64,000 bases of DNA from contig OZ024828.1 in assembly GCA_964016985.1 (NCBI GenBank), forward strand, positions 13,070,242 through 13,134,241. The letters are read 5' to 3'. The notes under the pieces were generated by a model that was given only the letters and a program-made list of their open reading frames with translations, was not told the origin of the DNA and searched no databases. Positions 30,600 through 42,300 of the stretch are shown in pieces (position 1 is the stretch's first letter; every line of letters starts with the position of its first letter). Position numbers and translations under genes: made by a program. Source of the DNA: Anodontia alba. Its lineage: Eukaryota; Mollusca; Bivalvia; Lucinida; Lucinidae.

Positions 30600-30860
30600 C
30601 AAAAAAGGAATTTACGTCGAAAATGTGGGTAAAATAGCTTATTTTATAAATTTGCGCGTAGAAAATAGTTCAGGAATTCCTGCTCATTGGATTGGAATTT
30701 ATGTCGAAAATATGGGTAAAATAGCCTGTTTTATAAATTATAGAAAAAAAGTTCAGGAATTACTGCTCATTGGATTGGTTTAAGCATAAATGCCGTTTGC
30801 AAATTGCAGCCGACCAATCAAATTGCGTTAAATACTTTTAAAACTGTTGAGTTGGAATAA
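30600..30860. repeat. Interspersed repeat with a local duplication
   Basis: 'atttacgtcgaaaatgtggg' plus 'taaaatagc' occurs twice (30611 and 30699), followed by 'gaccaatcaaattgc', which recurs at 42340. Confidence 0.6.
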
Positions 30861-31058
30861 TATTTATTTGTTTACGTAATGTACATTGTCTGCAGTCTTT
30901 CATTATTATTTTTTTATTTATTTATCTATTTGTTTTATTTATTTTTTATTTTTTTTATCTGAAACGTATCTACGGCTAACTGACATGTTTAAAATAAAAT
31001 TCTTATAAATTTACACCTATTTCTCATATTATCGTCACTACTCATGTTATAGTTTTCC

Positions 31059-31290
31059 CATTACGAAAACACGCCTATTCAAATATATAGAAAATTTCAC
31101 CTCCAAAAACTGAAAATTATCAGATAAAAAAAACTCTTATATTTTTCATATTTCTGCTCAAAACATAAATTTTGGGTACTCGTTAGAATAGATATACGAA
31201 AAATAATGTAAACCCCCTGTAAACCCCAGTTTTTCTATATAAAAGTGGGGTTAAAGGGGGTCAAAATTGTATAAGCGTGTTTTCGTGATG
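31059..31290 (+). mobile_element. MITE family A, one hairpin arm deleted
   Basis: Both ends are intact, but the sequence jumps from 'ggtactcgttagaa' to 'tagatatacg', removing the right arm. Confidence 0.9.
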
Positions 31291-31402
31291 CCTTCAAATT
31301 TCAAACAGTACTGGATATATTAAACTTTAGTACTTGAAATCAAATAAAATTAACATACTGTAAATGCGATTTTCAGCAAATACAAGTTTGCATGTGACTT
31401 AA

Positions 31403-31756
31403 AGGCTCCATATTCCTCAAAAGTAGACATTTCATTATCAAAAAAATGTTTAAAAAAAAAAAAGATATATATAGAATTAATACAATTATAAAATTTGACA
31501 CCTGACAGCCTGTAAATTTTCAGTTAGTCTCACGTTCTTGAACTGAAATAATTTTTTATCGTAACTCTGAATTAATGTTGCCAACATTAATTCAGCGATA
31601 CGATAAAAATTAATTTCATTTTTCATCCAGTTCAAAGATGAGAGACTAACTGAAATTTTACAGGCTATCAGATGCCAGATTTTATGATCGAATTAATTTT
31701 ATTAATTAATTGAACCTTTCTTGGAAAAATGTCTATTTTTGAGGGATACAGAGCCT
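31403..31756. mobile_element. Palindromic MITE with TTAA target duplication
   Basis: TTAA (31399-31402) precedes AGGCTCCATATTCCTCAAAA and TTAA (31757-31760) follows TTTTTGAGGGATACAGAGCCT. The arms of about 170 bp pair through 'agttagtctcacgttcttga' and its complement to the centre 'aatgttgccaacatt'. A family-A MITE starts 2 bp after the right TTAA. Confidence 0.9.
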
Positions 31757-31762
31757 TTAATG

Positions 31763-32040
31763 CATCACGAAAACACGCCTATATAATGTTGAGCCCCTTA
31801 AACCCCACTTTTATATAGTAAAACTGGGGTTTACAGGGGTATACATTATTTTTATTATTTTGCTAAAAACATAGATTATGGTACTCGTTAGAACCGCCTC
31901 GCCGAGGCGGTTCTAACGAGTACCCACAATCTATGTTTTGAGAAAAAATATGAAAAATATCAGAATTTTTTATATGAAAATTTTCCCATTTTTTGGTTGT
32001 AAAATTTTCAATATATTTGAATAGGCTTGTTTTCGTAATG
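31763..32040 (-). mobile_element. MITE family A, complete
   Basis: Centre CCTCGCCGAGG; the left arm lacks one G (tatggtactcg). Confidence 0.92.
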
Positions 32041-32259
32041 GAATTAAAAAAAAAAATGGAAAACAAATGCTAAAATGCTAAATTTCAGTTGGGCTACCTT
32101 TGATATACACTTGTAACAGAAACATTTATACTTTATTTTCCAAGTAAGGCTTGTTCTCGGATAAAACAATAAAACAATAAACACAGCAATAATTATATTT
32201 AAACGATTTAATTGAAACTTCACTACAACTTGCAAAATGTTAATTTTATCTGGGATGGG

Positions 32260-32580
32260 ACGATAATATGAGAACTGCCTAAAATGACAATGACTTTCAA
32301 AGTTCTTATTAAATTGTATCTTGATATTAAACCCTAAGTTTTATGGAATTCTATGGTAAAGAACTGGCCCCGAGTTTACAAAACCTTTTTCATGCTCAAC
32401 TCAGCTGATCATGAAATTTTCTCTGCTAATAAATATGAAAATGCCAACAATATTATTAGCAAAGAAAGTTTCAAGCTCAGCTGTGTTTAGCAAGAAATAT
32501 TTGCAATTGTTAGCAATTTGAGAGTTATTAGCAGGACAAATTTCATGCTCAGCTGCGTTGAGCAAGAAAAATATTGGCCT
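32260..32580. repeat. Family M interspersed repeat, second copy
   Basis: Shares the ordered motifs of 3417-3754, including several catgctcagc / ctgctaataaatatga blocks in alternating orientation. It ends about 50 bp before the PAN-domain first exon, so it may overlap that gene's promoter region. Confidence 0.55.
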
Positions 32581-32695
32581 GGTCACTCTTCTGTACTTTT
32601 AGCTTCAAAATAACATTGCCTCTCTGAAAATGGAGAGGCAGGCAAACAAATTTAGGTGGACAATAACTAGAGAACACATATACCATGATTGCAAA

Positions 32696-33007
32696 ATGAT
32701 CATTGTAATTTTTCTGGTTGCAATTAATACAGGATATTCTACAACAAACAGTTTTATAAGTGGTACACGTATCGAAATCAAGTATTTCGCCAGGAACTAT
32801 TTACCGACTGGAATATCAATCGACAGTATAACAGCTAAAAGCCTTTTGGCCTGTGCTAGTCTCTGTCGTCCGAAAAACTGTACGTCTTTGTTTTACGACG
32901 ATGGAACACGCTGGTGCAAGATAAATGAAGATTCCGTATCTTTTCCTGCTGGAACAACGTTTCAGTCGCAAACTGCTGATTATATTAAGTTTATCGAATT
33001 TAAAGAG
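32696..33007 (+). CDS. First exon: secreted PAN/apple-domain protein
   Basis: An ATG at 32696 begins MIIVIFLVAINTGYS, a short hydrophobic signal peptide. An in-frame ATG at 32630 would add 22 polar residues and spoil the signal, so 32696 is preferred. After the signal comes a cysteine-bearing module: RNYLPTGISIDSITAKSLLA, then CASLCRPKNCTSLFYDDG, then WCKINEDSV and DYIKF. The C-x3-C-x4-C-x-x-L-x-Y spacing and the later C-x-I are typical of PAN/apple domains, which bind proteins or glycans outside the cell. The exon ends in phase 0 at a donor 'gtaatt' (33008). It starts shortly after a family-M repeat. Confidence 0.68.
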
Positions 33008-33146
33008 GTAATTACTTCTTTCTTATTTGACCTTTACCACTCTCTAGACAAATTCGGAAAAAAAAATGATGGTGATGACATGATAAAATTTTAATTATTT
33101 CTTTATATAAACAAGTTTCATAGAACAGTATGATGCTTGATTTCTC

Positions 33147-33425
33147 CATCACGAAAACATGCCTATATAATTTTGACCCCCTTACACCCCATTTTTATAT
33201 AGTAAAACTGGACTTTACAGGGGTATACATTATTTTTCATATTCTGCTCAAAAACATAGATTGTGGGTACTCGTTAGAACCGCCTCGCCGAGGCGGTTCT
33301 AACGAGTACTCACAATCTATGTTTTGAGCAGAAATATAAACAAATATCCGGATTTTTTTCTGAAAATTTACAGATTTTTGTGGTGAAATTTTCCGTATTT
33401 TTTGAATCGGTGTGTTTTCGTAATG
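33147..33425 (-). mobile_element. MITE family A, complete
   Basis: Lies in the first intron of the PAN gene. Centre CCTCGCCGAGG; last outer arm base changed (gagtactcac). Confidence 0.92.
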
Positions 33426-33519
33426 TCTGAATGACCCTACGGCTAGCGTATATTGTTGGTGCGCTAACGAACTCATTATATACAAGGAACTCCCTTGATC
33501 CACAGAAGCCTGGAAATAT

Positions 33520-33690
33520 ATATACATATTTTCGGCGCAAAGTAAGAATCGGGACCATTCTGGAATTGTCCTGCGCAAAGTAAGAATTCTCACTTTGTCC
33601 GCCAATTCCGGAATTGTACCGGACAATTCTAGAATTGCGCAGGAGATATTGTAGTTGATAAATAAGGTACATGTGCCTGCGCAAAGTGGG
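33520..33690. repeat. Short repeats 'gcgcaaagtaagaattc' with palindromes
   Basis: 'cctgcgcaaagtaagaattc' and 'gccaattccggaattgt' alternate. The same mixture recurs at 35320-35458 ('ttgcgcaaagtaagaattcc', 'gacaattccggaattgtc'), directly before an AT microsatellite. Confidence 0.7.
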
Positions 33691-33949
33691 AATAGTTTGG
33701 ACAAAAGGAGAATATGTTAAACTAGTAGTTTGGTTAGTGGAAAGATGGAATGAGAATTAGTTTCAACTTGTAAAAAAGGGACACAGCTCCTACTACCAAC
33801 TAACAATGCCCCTACAATTTTAGATTTCTTCCTTACAGCACTTCCCATAATTCTAGAAACAGACTGTACATGTACCATCGTGACGAAAGTTGTTTCATTT
33901 TTTTATTTATTTATTTATTTTTTTATTTACTCTTTGTGTCTTGATTAGA

Positions 33950-33978
33950 TAGCTAGAGAGAGAGAGACAGACAGACAG

Positions 33979-34017
<39 letters not shown>
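33950..34017. repeat. (GA)n/(GACA)n microsatellite
   Basis: gagagagacagacagacaga followed by a GA run of about 30 bp. Confidence 0.97.
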
Positions 34018-34019
<2 letters not shown>

Positions 34020-34139
34020 GGCATACTTCAAAGGACTTGGTTAATGCTTTATTTTGCTTTAATTGTTAACCTGTGATGTTGTAAAAAGCAAACGAAATTT
34101 GGTTTTATTCTTTTATACATTCATACATTTATAAGCATC

Positions 34140-34418
34140 CATCACGAAAACATGCCTATGTAATTTTGACCCCCTCAAACCCCACTTTTATATAGTAAAA
34201 CTGGGGTTTACAGGGGTATACATTATTTTTCTTATATTGCTATAAAATATAGATTGTGGGTACTCATTAGAACCGCCTCTCAGAGGCGGTTCTAACGTGT
34301 ACCCACAATCTATGTTTTGAGCAAAAATATGAAAAATATCAGAATTTTTTTATCTGAAAATTTTCCTTTTTTGATTGTAAAGTTTTCAATATATTTGAAT
34401 AGGTGTGTTTTCGTAATG
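34140..34418 (-). mobile_element. MITE family A, complete
   Basis: Centre CCTCTCAGAGG, a symmetric change from CCTCGGCGAGG. Confidence 0.92.
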
Positions 34419-34708
34419 TCTCTGATGATTTTCCTCTGAAAAACAACCAATCATATTTACCAGTACTTGAATCGTACTTTCCGCAACACTTAAAGAGATA
34501 AGGTCACTTTTGTTTGCTTAACCAAGGCGATTACTGTTTGGTTGTTTTCCAGAGATGAACGTTTTGTGTGTATGCTGGTAACTGTAGATTCTCACCCCCG
34601 AATGGCTCGATGCAACAACAAAAACATTATATTTTTGCACAGTTTATTTCACAAATAAATCTCAACGTTTCGGCTGATTAAAGCCATTTTCAAGACAGTT
34701 AAGTTTGT

Positions 34709-34986
34709 CATCACGAAAACATACCTATATAATTTTGACCCCGTTTAACCCCACTTTTATATAGTAAAACTGGGGTTTACAGGGGTATACATTATTCATC
34801 GTATTTCTGCTCAAAAACATAGATTGTGGTACTCGTTAGAACCGCCTCACCGAGGCGGTTCTAATGAGTACCCACAATCTATATTTTTGAGCAGAAATAT
34901 AAAAAAATCATAATTTTTATCTGAAAACCAGTCAGTTTTTGGTGGTGAAATTTTCAATATATTTGAATAGGCGTGTTTTCGTAATG
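34709..34986 (-). mobile_element. MITE family A, complete
   Basis: Centre CCTCACCGAGG; arms differ by two bases. Confidence 0.92.
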
Positions 34987-35319
34987 GTGAAATAAACTGT
35001 GCAAAAATGTATGTGTAAAATATTGTGCGCATATGAAAAACATTATAGACTTCCAGTGGCACCAAGAGGATGAGCAAAACACAACATTATGTGTCTTTTA
35101 CGCAGAAAGCGGCGTCTGATCAGGGTTCACTCTTTTTGCTACTCATTCAGCGCTATTTGTAAACATATCAACAGGTAGTATTTTTTTTTAATTTTAGAAC
35201 AATTATGGTAAGGAGTTATGGTGTTCTAATACTTAGGGTAAATACGGTAGTGTTTTATATGCCCACGCACTCCCACACTAATAACAAATAAACGTACAAA
35301 GACAGATATTCTCATTTTG

Positions 35320-35567
<248 letters not shown>

Positions 35568-35713
35568 ATTTAAGATTTAAACAAATCTCAACAAATATAG
35601 ATATATTTCACAGAAACCTAGGCTTTGGCCTTTCATGCAAATAGTCTCACAAGGAGACATTCTGCATGAAAAGGCAAAGCCTTTAAGAGAATAATGGTCA
35701 TGTTTTATAATGA

Positions 35714-35967
35714 CATTACAAAAACATGCCTATTCAAATATATTGAAACTTCTACCACCAAAAAATGAAAAATTTCAGATAAAAAAATCTGATACTTTTC
35801 ATATTTCTGCTCAAAACGTAGATCGATGAGGCGGTTCTAACGAGTACCAACAATCTATGTTTTTAAGCAGAAATAAGAAAAATAGTATATACCCCTGTAA
35901 ACCCCAGTTTTACTATATAAAGTGGGGTTTAAGGGGATCAAAAGTATATAGCATGTTTTCGTGATGT
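35714..35967 (+). mobile_element. MITE family A, left hairpin arm deleted
   Basis: The sequence goes from 'caaaacgtagat' straight to 'cgatgaggcggttctaac'. Both element ends remain. Confidence 0.9.
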
Positions 35968-36286
35968 TAGCAAAAAATTAGTGAAAAAAATACTGAATAG
36001 AGAATAATGAAGATTAAAGTATAAAGAATAACCAGAAAAGTTTAAAGAATACAGGAACAAATTAGAGAAAACTGTTTAATGAGAAATAAATATATAAAGA
36101 ATAAGCTTAAATAAAGATACAAAATTGTGCTCGATGGCTTCTCCTGCATTCTAGAAATTAAAACATTTTTCGGGGGAGAACCCCTGGATCCCCCTTGACT
36201 CTGACAAGAGCATACATGTCATAAATACTTGTTTGAATCCTCCTACCTTCAGAAGGGATACATGAAGTTTACATGAAAGTTTAGCC

Positions 36287-36566
36287 CATTTCGAAAACAC
36301 GCCTATTCAAATATATAGAAAAATTTACCTCCAAAAAACCTAAACTTTTCAGATAAAAAAACTCCAATATTTTACATATTTCTGCTCAAACATAGATTTT
36401 GGGTACTCGTTAGAACCGCCTCGGCGAGGCGGTTCTAACGAGTACCCACAATCTATGTTTTTGGGCAGAAATAAGAAAAATAATGTATACTCCTGTAAAC
36501 CCCAGTTTTACTATATAAAAGCGGGGTTTAAGGGGGTCAATATCATATAGGCAGGTTTTCTTGATG
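36287..36566 (+). mobile_element. MITE family A, complete
   Basis: Left end CATTTCGAAAACACGCC, right end 'ggttttcttgatg'. Centre CCTCGGCGAGG with perfect inner arms. Confidence 0.9.
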
Positions 36567-36835
36567 AATGACTATATAGAGATGTAAAAGAGCTTGATAT
36601 ACGTTAAAATACATGTATTTTTCATTAAGGTTTTATTACTGACTGTTCTACGGTGGTATTTCCGTTGCAATTCTTTTTCGCTTTTTCATTCTCATTTAGA
36701 TGGTCCTTTGCTTTTGACAAAAAATAATGATGATAATAAAAATAGTATGCACTCTCTTCATACCTCGGTTTTGACTTTAAACTATGAGGAAACATGCATA
36801 AATCCAGGGGGATCCACATAATATTTTTCCTATTT

Positions 36836-36930
36836 CCTATATATGAAAACATATCTCGTGAGTACTCATCAGAATCACCTCGCCGGGCGCTTCTCATGAG
36901 TGCCACAACATATGTTTTTTTGTGTTTTGT
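36836..36930. repeat. Cassette-1 variant hairpin (context D)
   Basis: 'gaaaacatatctcgtgagta' pairs with 'gagtgccacaacatatgttt'; centre cacctcgccgggcgc. Flanks are unlike family A. Confidence 0.65.
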
Positions 36931-36974
36931 TTTTATGGAGAAATAAGAAGCATTTTAGTACTTTTCGTCTGAAA

Positions 36975-37251
36975 CATACGAAAACACGCCTATTCAAATA
37001 TACTGAAAATTTTACCACCAAGAAATGAAAATTTTCAGATGAAAATTCTGATATTTTTTATATTTCTGCTCAAAAGATAGATTGCGGGTACACGTTAGAA
37101 CCGGCTCGGCGAGACGGTTCTAACGAGTATCGACAATCTATGTATTTGAGCAGATATAAGAAAGATTATGTATACCCCTGTAAACCACAGTTTTACTATA
37201 TAAAAGTGGGGTTTAATAGGGTCAAAATTATATAGACATGTTGTCGTGATG
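36975..37251 (+). mobile_element. MITE family A, complete
   Basis: Left end CATACGAAAACACGCC. The centre is altered to GGCTCGGCGAGACGG. It ends 90 bp before the candidate second PAN exon. Confidence 0.9.
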
Positions 37252-37340
37252 AAGGTCCTATCTGGTGTTATGCATGTGGATATATACATATAACGTGAAG
37301 GTAATACATGTACATGTACACATGTTTGTTTTATTTTCAG

Positions 37341-37426
37341 AATAGCTGGACTATATCATCTTCTATTTCTGTTAATCCCTGTAGTAATCTGATATGTCAG
37401 TCCGCGTACGTTGCTGTCCCAGACAA
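37341..37426 (+). CDS. Candidate second exon of the PAN-domain gene
   Basis: The acceptor is 'tgttttattttcag' and the donor is 'gtaatc'. The phase-0 reading gives NSWTISSSISVNPCSNLICQ and then SAYVAVPD, with two trailing bases. The phase matches the end of the first exon, and two Cys follow a Ser-rich linker. No domain is recognised. A possible third exon at 38624-38707 (one leading base, two trailing) encodes VPKQCDVNSSLVPILRTSKF and continues open, but it is much less certain. Confidence 0.42.
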
Positions 37427-37696
37427 GTAATCCAGGTTATGCATACAAAACTACAAAGTGCGTATTTTCATTTATTTATGTAAACCCTTAAAGTGCTAAA
37501 AATGTAGCAGACGACATTCTATTCTTCTTATTATTTTTTCAGAGAAAAGGCAGACGATTCATACGAAATGCAAAATCTTATTTTCTCTAAATATTACAAA
37601 GATAAGAATCAAATTATCGTCTGCTTCAGTTATAATTAGCATTCGAAGAAATATGTACTTCTAAGGCAACGTTCTATTCTGCTTTCAACATCGAAA

Positions 37697-37982
37697 GTCG
37701 CCGGCCTCCGTGGCTCAGTTGGATGCGCCGTCCGACTGGAGACCAGGAGTCGCGGCTTCAACCCCGCCGAGGTCGGCAACATTCTTTCGTGGTCATTCTC
37801 TCCTTTCCGCTGATTCAAGAAGGGCAGTTGTCAGTTTCTAGCGAAAGACTGTGGACAATTCTGGTTAACCGCTTAGAGGACTAAGCCTGCCCAGTAAATG
37901 TGTGGTTAGGTAAACTGACCGCGCTCGACATGACCCCATTGGGTTGACTGGGCCGTAAAACCTCAACACAAACAAACAAACA
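37697..37982 (+). mobile_element. tRNA-derived SINE, full length
   Basis: tRNA-like head 'gtggctcagttggatgcgcc' (box A) and 'ggcttcaaccccgccgagg' (box B region), body 'gttaaccgcttagaggacta', tail 'gggccgtaaaacctcaacac' and AAAC repeats. Same family as 23762-24072. Confidence 0.85.
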
Positions 37983-38135
37983 TCAGTTCCATGGGCCTAA
38001 ATCAGATCCAGGTTTCGGTGAGATGTGACAGCCCCTTGAGTCAGCAACAGGTCCTGGGATTTTCATGTCCTCTTCATCACTTCGAAAACACATGACATTG
38101 CCCGCCATATGACATCCAAAAAAAAACCCTCCTGT

Positions 38136-38413
38136 CATTACGAAAACACGCCTATTCAAATATATGGAAAATTTCACCTCCAAAAAACTGAAAATTTTCA
38201 GATAAAAAACTGATAATTTTCATATTTCTGCTCAAAACATAGATTGTGGGTACTCGTTAGATCCGCCTCGGCAAGGCGGCTCTAACGAGTACCCCACAAT
38301 CTATGTTTTATGCAGTAATAAGAAAAATAATGTATACCCCTTTAAACCCCAGTTTTACTATATAAAAGTGGGGTTTAAGGGTTTCAAAATTATATAGGCT
38401 TGTTTTCGTGATG
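38136..38413 (+). mobile_element. MITE family A, complete
   Basis: Centre CCTCGGCAAGG; the right arm reads ggcggctctaac. Confidence 0.92.
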
Positions 38414-38827
38414 ACGGGATCACAAACTGGAATGACCGACCGACTCGTTGTAGCACTCCACCCAGCCAAATAGTTCCCTACAGAATCTTTCACTATCTGG
38501 AATTTGTCCCCTCCTGGAACCTCCTGTGGCCTGAAATAAATAGAACATGCACTCTTTTTTACCTTACATTGTATACAGCATCTACTCCGTACACTCTATT
38601 TTTTAGATAGGACTATTTTTCAGGGTACCAAAACAGTGTGACGTCAACAGCAGTCTGGTTCCTATACTCAGAACAAGCAAATTTGCTGACTTTTGTCATG
38701 ATTCAATGTAAATCCTTTTGTCGTAACTGGCTATGCACAAATTCTGTTTGGTGTGTGTGTGTGTGTGTTTTTTTTTTAAATCCAAAATTACCATTTTCCC
38801 CATTGTACAAATGGCTCTGCAAACTAT

Positions 38828-39084
38828 CATTACGAGAACATGCCTATTCATACATATACAAAAAATTTAACTCCATAAATTGTTTTGTTTTTTTTCTGAC
38901 AAAAAACGCTAATATTTTTCTAATTTCTCCTCAAAGCATAGATTGTGGCGGTTCTAACGAGTACCCACAATCTATGTTTTTGAGCAGAAATAAGAAAATA
39001 ATGTATACCCCTGTAAACCCAAGTTTTACTATATAAAAGTGGGGTTTAAGGGAGTCAAAATTACATAGTCATGTTTTCGTGATG
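38828..39084 (+). mobile_element. MITE family A, left hairpin arm mostly deleted
   Basis: 'catagattgtgg' is followed directly by 'cggttctaacgagtaccc'. Ends present (CATTACGAGAACATGCC). Confidence 0.88.
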
Positions 39085-39089
39085 TGCAA

Positions 39090-39930
39090 CAATCGATAGA
39101 GTGGGTGATTTGTATACAGGTTTCCAACAAGTTCAACAAGTTATTGAAGAGTTCTGAACTTTCTAAACTGGAAATAAATATTGTTATACAACATACTCTA
39201 AAATCAGTGCAGGAAAACTAAACTATTTTCTTAAAATAATTCCCAAAATCCAGTTAACTATAAAAATTGTATTGATCAGACACATTTTAGCTGTAAATTA
39301 ATTTTACGGTAATCACTTGAAAGAGGCATTAACAACAAATGATTCTTGATATTATTAACAACAAACCAATGTTTCTGTTTAGAATACAGCATTAAGCAAA
39401 AAAAAAAAACTCTTTCCAAAGGAAAACAAAGGGCGTGGGGGGAGATAAAACACTTTAAAGCACACTGAACTGATGTTTCTTTTTTGTTCACAATAATGTA
39501 TATAGTGGGTACTCATTAGAGGCTAAAGCTATGTACGCCATGATTTTTCATCATTATAATACAGAAAAAAAGCGGAATATTTTTCTATTTAGTTACATCA
39601 AGATGAATTTACATAGTGTAAACCAGAGGACAAATTTCTGTAAACGCTAAAGTTTTAGCTTTCCTTTCTTATAGCTTCTGAGGTTTTTTTTTTTTTTTTG
39701 TTTTTTTTTGTTTTTTTTTTTGTTTTTTTTTTTTTGTTTTTTTGTTTTTCTTTTCCCCGAATGTGTTGGTCTGTAAACTTTCAGCTTAAGCTTCCTTTCG
39801 GCTTCTAAGGAGAAGATTTTTTTTTTATCAAATGCCATGGCAATAAATCAAATCCAGCGGTTTGGACACAATTCATACATAACATAGTGGACGGCTCAAG
39901 TAACATTTCTGCAAAACTTTTGTCAAAATA
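39090..39930. other. Intergenic, low-complexity T tract at 39686-39750
   Basis: No gene or family member was recognised. T runs are interrupted by single G. Confidence 0.4.
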
Positions 39931-40399
39931 CCAGAAGTGAGACGCAAAACAATGACAATTTCCACTTTTCCCGTTATAAGTCAATGGCAACTATATGTTA
40001 CCATAGCAACCAGGGTTCTCATCCGATTGAAACAAAATCACAATTATTCGTCTCCCCCCCACCCCCGCACCCCCGACCCCCACCCCCACCCTACCCCTTA
40101 CCTGCTTTTTGTGAAATATGGGAAGAATCCAGGAATCGGCTTCATGGCTTCAGAGGAGAAGTCGTTTGAAAGTGTTGACGACGCTGAACGGACGACGGAT
40201 ACATGCCTTTACTATAAGCTCACCTATGAGCCTTATCGAAGATTGATAAAAATAATAGAACAATTTAAACAGAAAGGCAGACAATGATTAGGAATCGATA
40301 CAATTACCCAACATCTTCCATCCAAGACAACAAAGGGAAAGAAGGATGCAAAATCAGATTAAACAACTGAAAAGTTCTGAAAATTAGCTTAAAAATGTA

Positions 40400-40702
40400 T
40401 ACCTCTGTATACACGTACCAGGGGGTGGTCAGGTGGTGCGAAGGTGTGTTACGTCATCGGGGCATCCAGCTGATAGTGGCTTACAGTTGGGCAAAGCCTG
40501 CTATCCTTGTAGCAGGTAAGGGTAGAGGGGGAACGTTTTTATTTCTTCTGTTTCTTCACTTTTATTCCTGATCCTCTTTCATCCCTGTTCCTCTCTTTCA
40601 TCTCCTCTACTATATCGTCTATCTCTATTCTCCCTTTCTCTGGGAGACGACACAAAATGAGCCACAAGGGTTGACGTATCGTTAAAACTCAACACAATAA
40701 AG
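40400..40702 (+). repeat. Possible second SINE family
   Basis: The head 'ggtggtcaggtggtgcgaag' has no clear tRNA fold. The tail 'acaagggttgacgtatcgtt' plus 'aaaactcaacacaataaag' is shared with 12845-12896. Confidence 0.4.
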
Positions 40703-40819
40703 TATACACGTACCACTATTTTCACTATATATTATAGGGAAACATAAAACTCAACATTACATAGACTTGATAATGTAATGTGTTTGTAGTTATTCATGAC
40801 ATTTTTGTTCAAGACCCTA

Positions 40820-41211
40820 AAGGAGCTTGAAATTCGGTCAGAAATGCATGTTAAATTAGCCCCAATCGACCATCCTATAAGGCGAGCAGAAAGCCTTCGG
40901 CTCGCCTTATAGGATAGTCGATTTGGGCAAATTTTAACATGCATTTGTGACCGAAATTTCGAGCTCCTGTGAAGACCACAATTATTTAGTGCAAAAGTTT
41001 ATTCACTCATAGGAAGTGTAAGTTGAGTCCTGTTAAAGACCACCAAAGGAGCTTGAAATTCAGTCAGAAATGCATGTTAAATTAGCCCCAATCGACCATC
41101 CTATAAGGCGAGCCGAAAGCCTTCGGCTCGCCTTATAGGATAGTCGATTTGGGCAAATTTTAACATGCATTATTTGTGACCGAATTTCGTGCTCCTGTGA
41201 AGACCACAATC
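40820..41211 (+). repeat. Palindromic element, tandemly duplicated (226-bp period)
   Basis: Each unit contains 'aaggagcttgaaattcggtc' ... 'gaccgaaatttcgagctcct' arms and the centre 'ggcgagcagaaagccttcgg'. Units start at 40820 and 41046 and are about 95% alike by eye, so the copy is recent. Confidence 0.88.
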
Positions 41212-41253
41212 ATTTAGTGCAATAGTTTATTCACTCATAGGAAGTGTAAGTTG

Positions 41254-41495
41254 AGTTCAGTTGGAGTTTTACGGGCCAGTAAACACTGTCAGTTAGGTCA
41301 TGTCGAGTCGGTCAGGAAATCTACTCACTTTTCCTGGATAAGCTTTAGTCCTCTAAGCAGCTAACCAGTATGTGTGCAGATATTTCCGCCAGTAACCAAC
41401 TTTTGCCTTTCTTGAATCAGCGGAAGGGGGAGAATGACCGTTGAAGTGACTTCATGATCAATCGATTTCATGATCAATCTTCACGAACGTGTAAG
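41254..41495 (-). mobile_element. SINE fragment lacking the tRNA head
   Basis: The minus strand carries the body (aagcggctgattcaag-like region, 'gcttagaggactaaagc') and tail of the SINE at 23762-24072, diverged. Confidence 0.7.
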
Positions 41496-41659
41496 TATTT
41501 GACCATTTTCATATAACGCAGAATGAAAGTACATACGTTAAAATACAAAATGATTGCTGTTGTAATAAGGTTCTTATGATCCAACATCACTTCCAAGAAC
41601 TGATCTCACATTAAAAAGACTCAATCAATAAGTAATTGTAACAACCGAGCACATATGAG

Positions 41660-41890
41660 CCGAAACGTCAGGAAACGTATCTTCGAACATGTGCGCCCAG
41701 CGTAGATACAGATCAGCCTGCGCAAATGCGCAGGCTGATCTGAATCTACGCTGGGCGCATTTTTGGATATCCACGGATGCAAAGTTTCTTCATGCGGAAA
41801 ACGAAGACTCTGATTAGAATGCGCGGACGCGGAGGCTGATTTGAGTCTTCATTGGACGCACATGTCAGAAGGTACGCTTTCTTCACGTGG
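41660..41890. repeat. Family L double-hairpin repeat
   Basis: 'gaaacgtcaggaaacgtatc' leader. The first hairpin is perfect around 'cctgcgcaaatgcgcagg'. Then 'ggatatccacggatgcaaag', a second hairpin region, and 'cacatgtcagaaggta'. Confidence 0.75.
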
Positions 41891-42135
41891 CGGCGCATTT
41901 GTTTGATAACATTTTAATCACAGCAAACTTCAATATTAATACACGCTTTAGGAGAAAATACAATAGTGACACTAAGGTCGCATTTTGAAAATACTGCAAG
42001 ATATTTCACAAAAACATGTTTACTAATTATGAAACTAGTCTATACACGGTTACATATAATGCTATTTGTTTTTCACGCGCTGGTAAAAGTGTGTTTTTAT
42101 TGATGTTTTTTTTTATTACTACCATAGCCTGCAAG

Positions 42136-42300
42136 TTAACCCACTTATGCTTATATAGGTTTTCAACCTCAACTCTTTAGACAGGTCTATTTCAAACAGA
42201 AATGGTGTCATGCTCGTTTTGCATTATTACTATGTTTGACAGCAATGGCAGTAGTTAATGCAAAACAGTGAAGACTTCGATCAGATCCCTGCTCACTGGA
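42136..42300 (+). mobile_element. TTAA-type MITE family G, left part
   Basis: Starts TTAACCCACTTATGC, then a 'gcaaaacagtgaagacttcg' cassette-2 arm. The right arm and right end are missing. Confidence 0.6.

Noticed and set aside
37701..37780. A functional tRNA gene
   Set aside because: The A and B box-like segments belong to a SINE head: the same sequence with body and AAAC tail occurs at 23762-24072, and the stem pairing is incomplete.
38624..38707. Possible third PAN-gene exon
   Set aside because: Acceptor and phase fit, but the donor (caat|gtaaat) is weak and no domain is recognisable; mentioned only within the second-exon entry.
39937..40287. 116-codon frame ending in QKGRQ
   Set aside because: It crosses a C-rich tract and continues into a sequence ('acaatgattaggaatcgata') repeated near 230-330. 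No domain or splice support.
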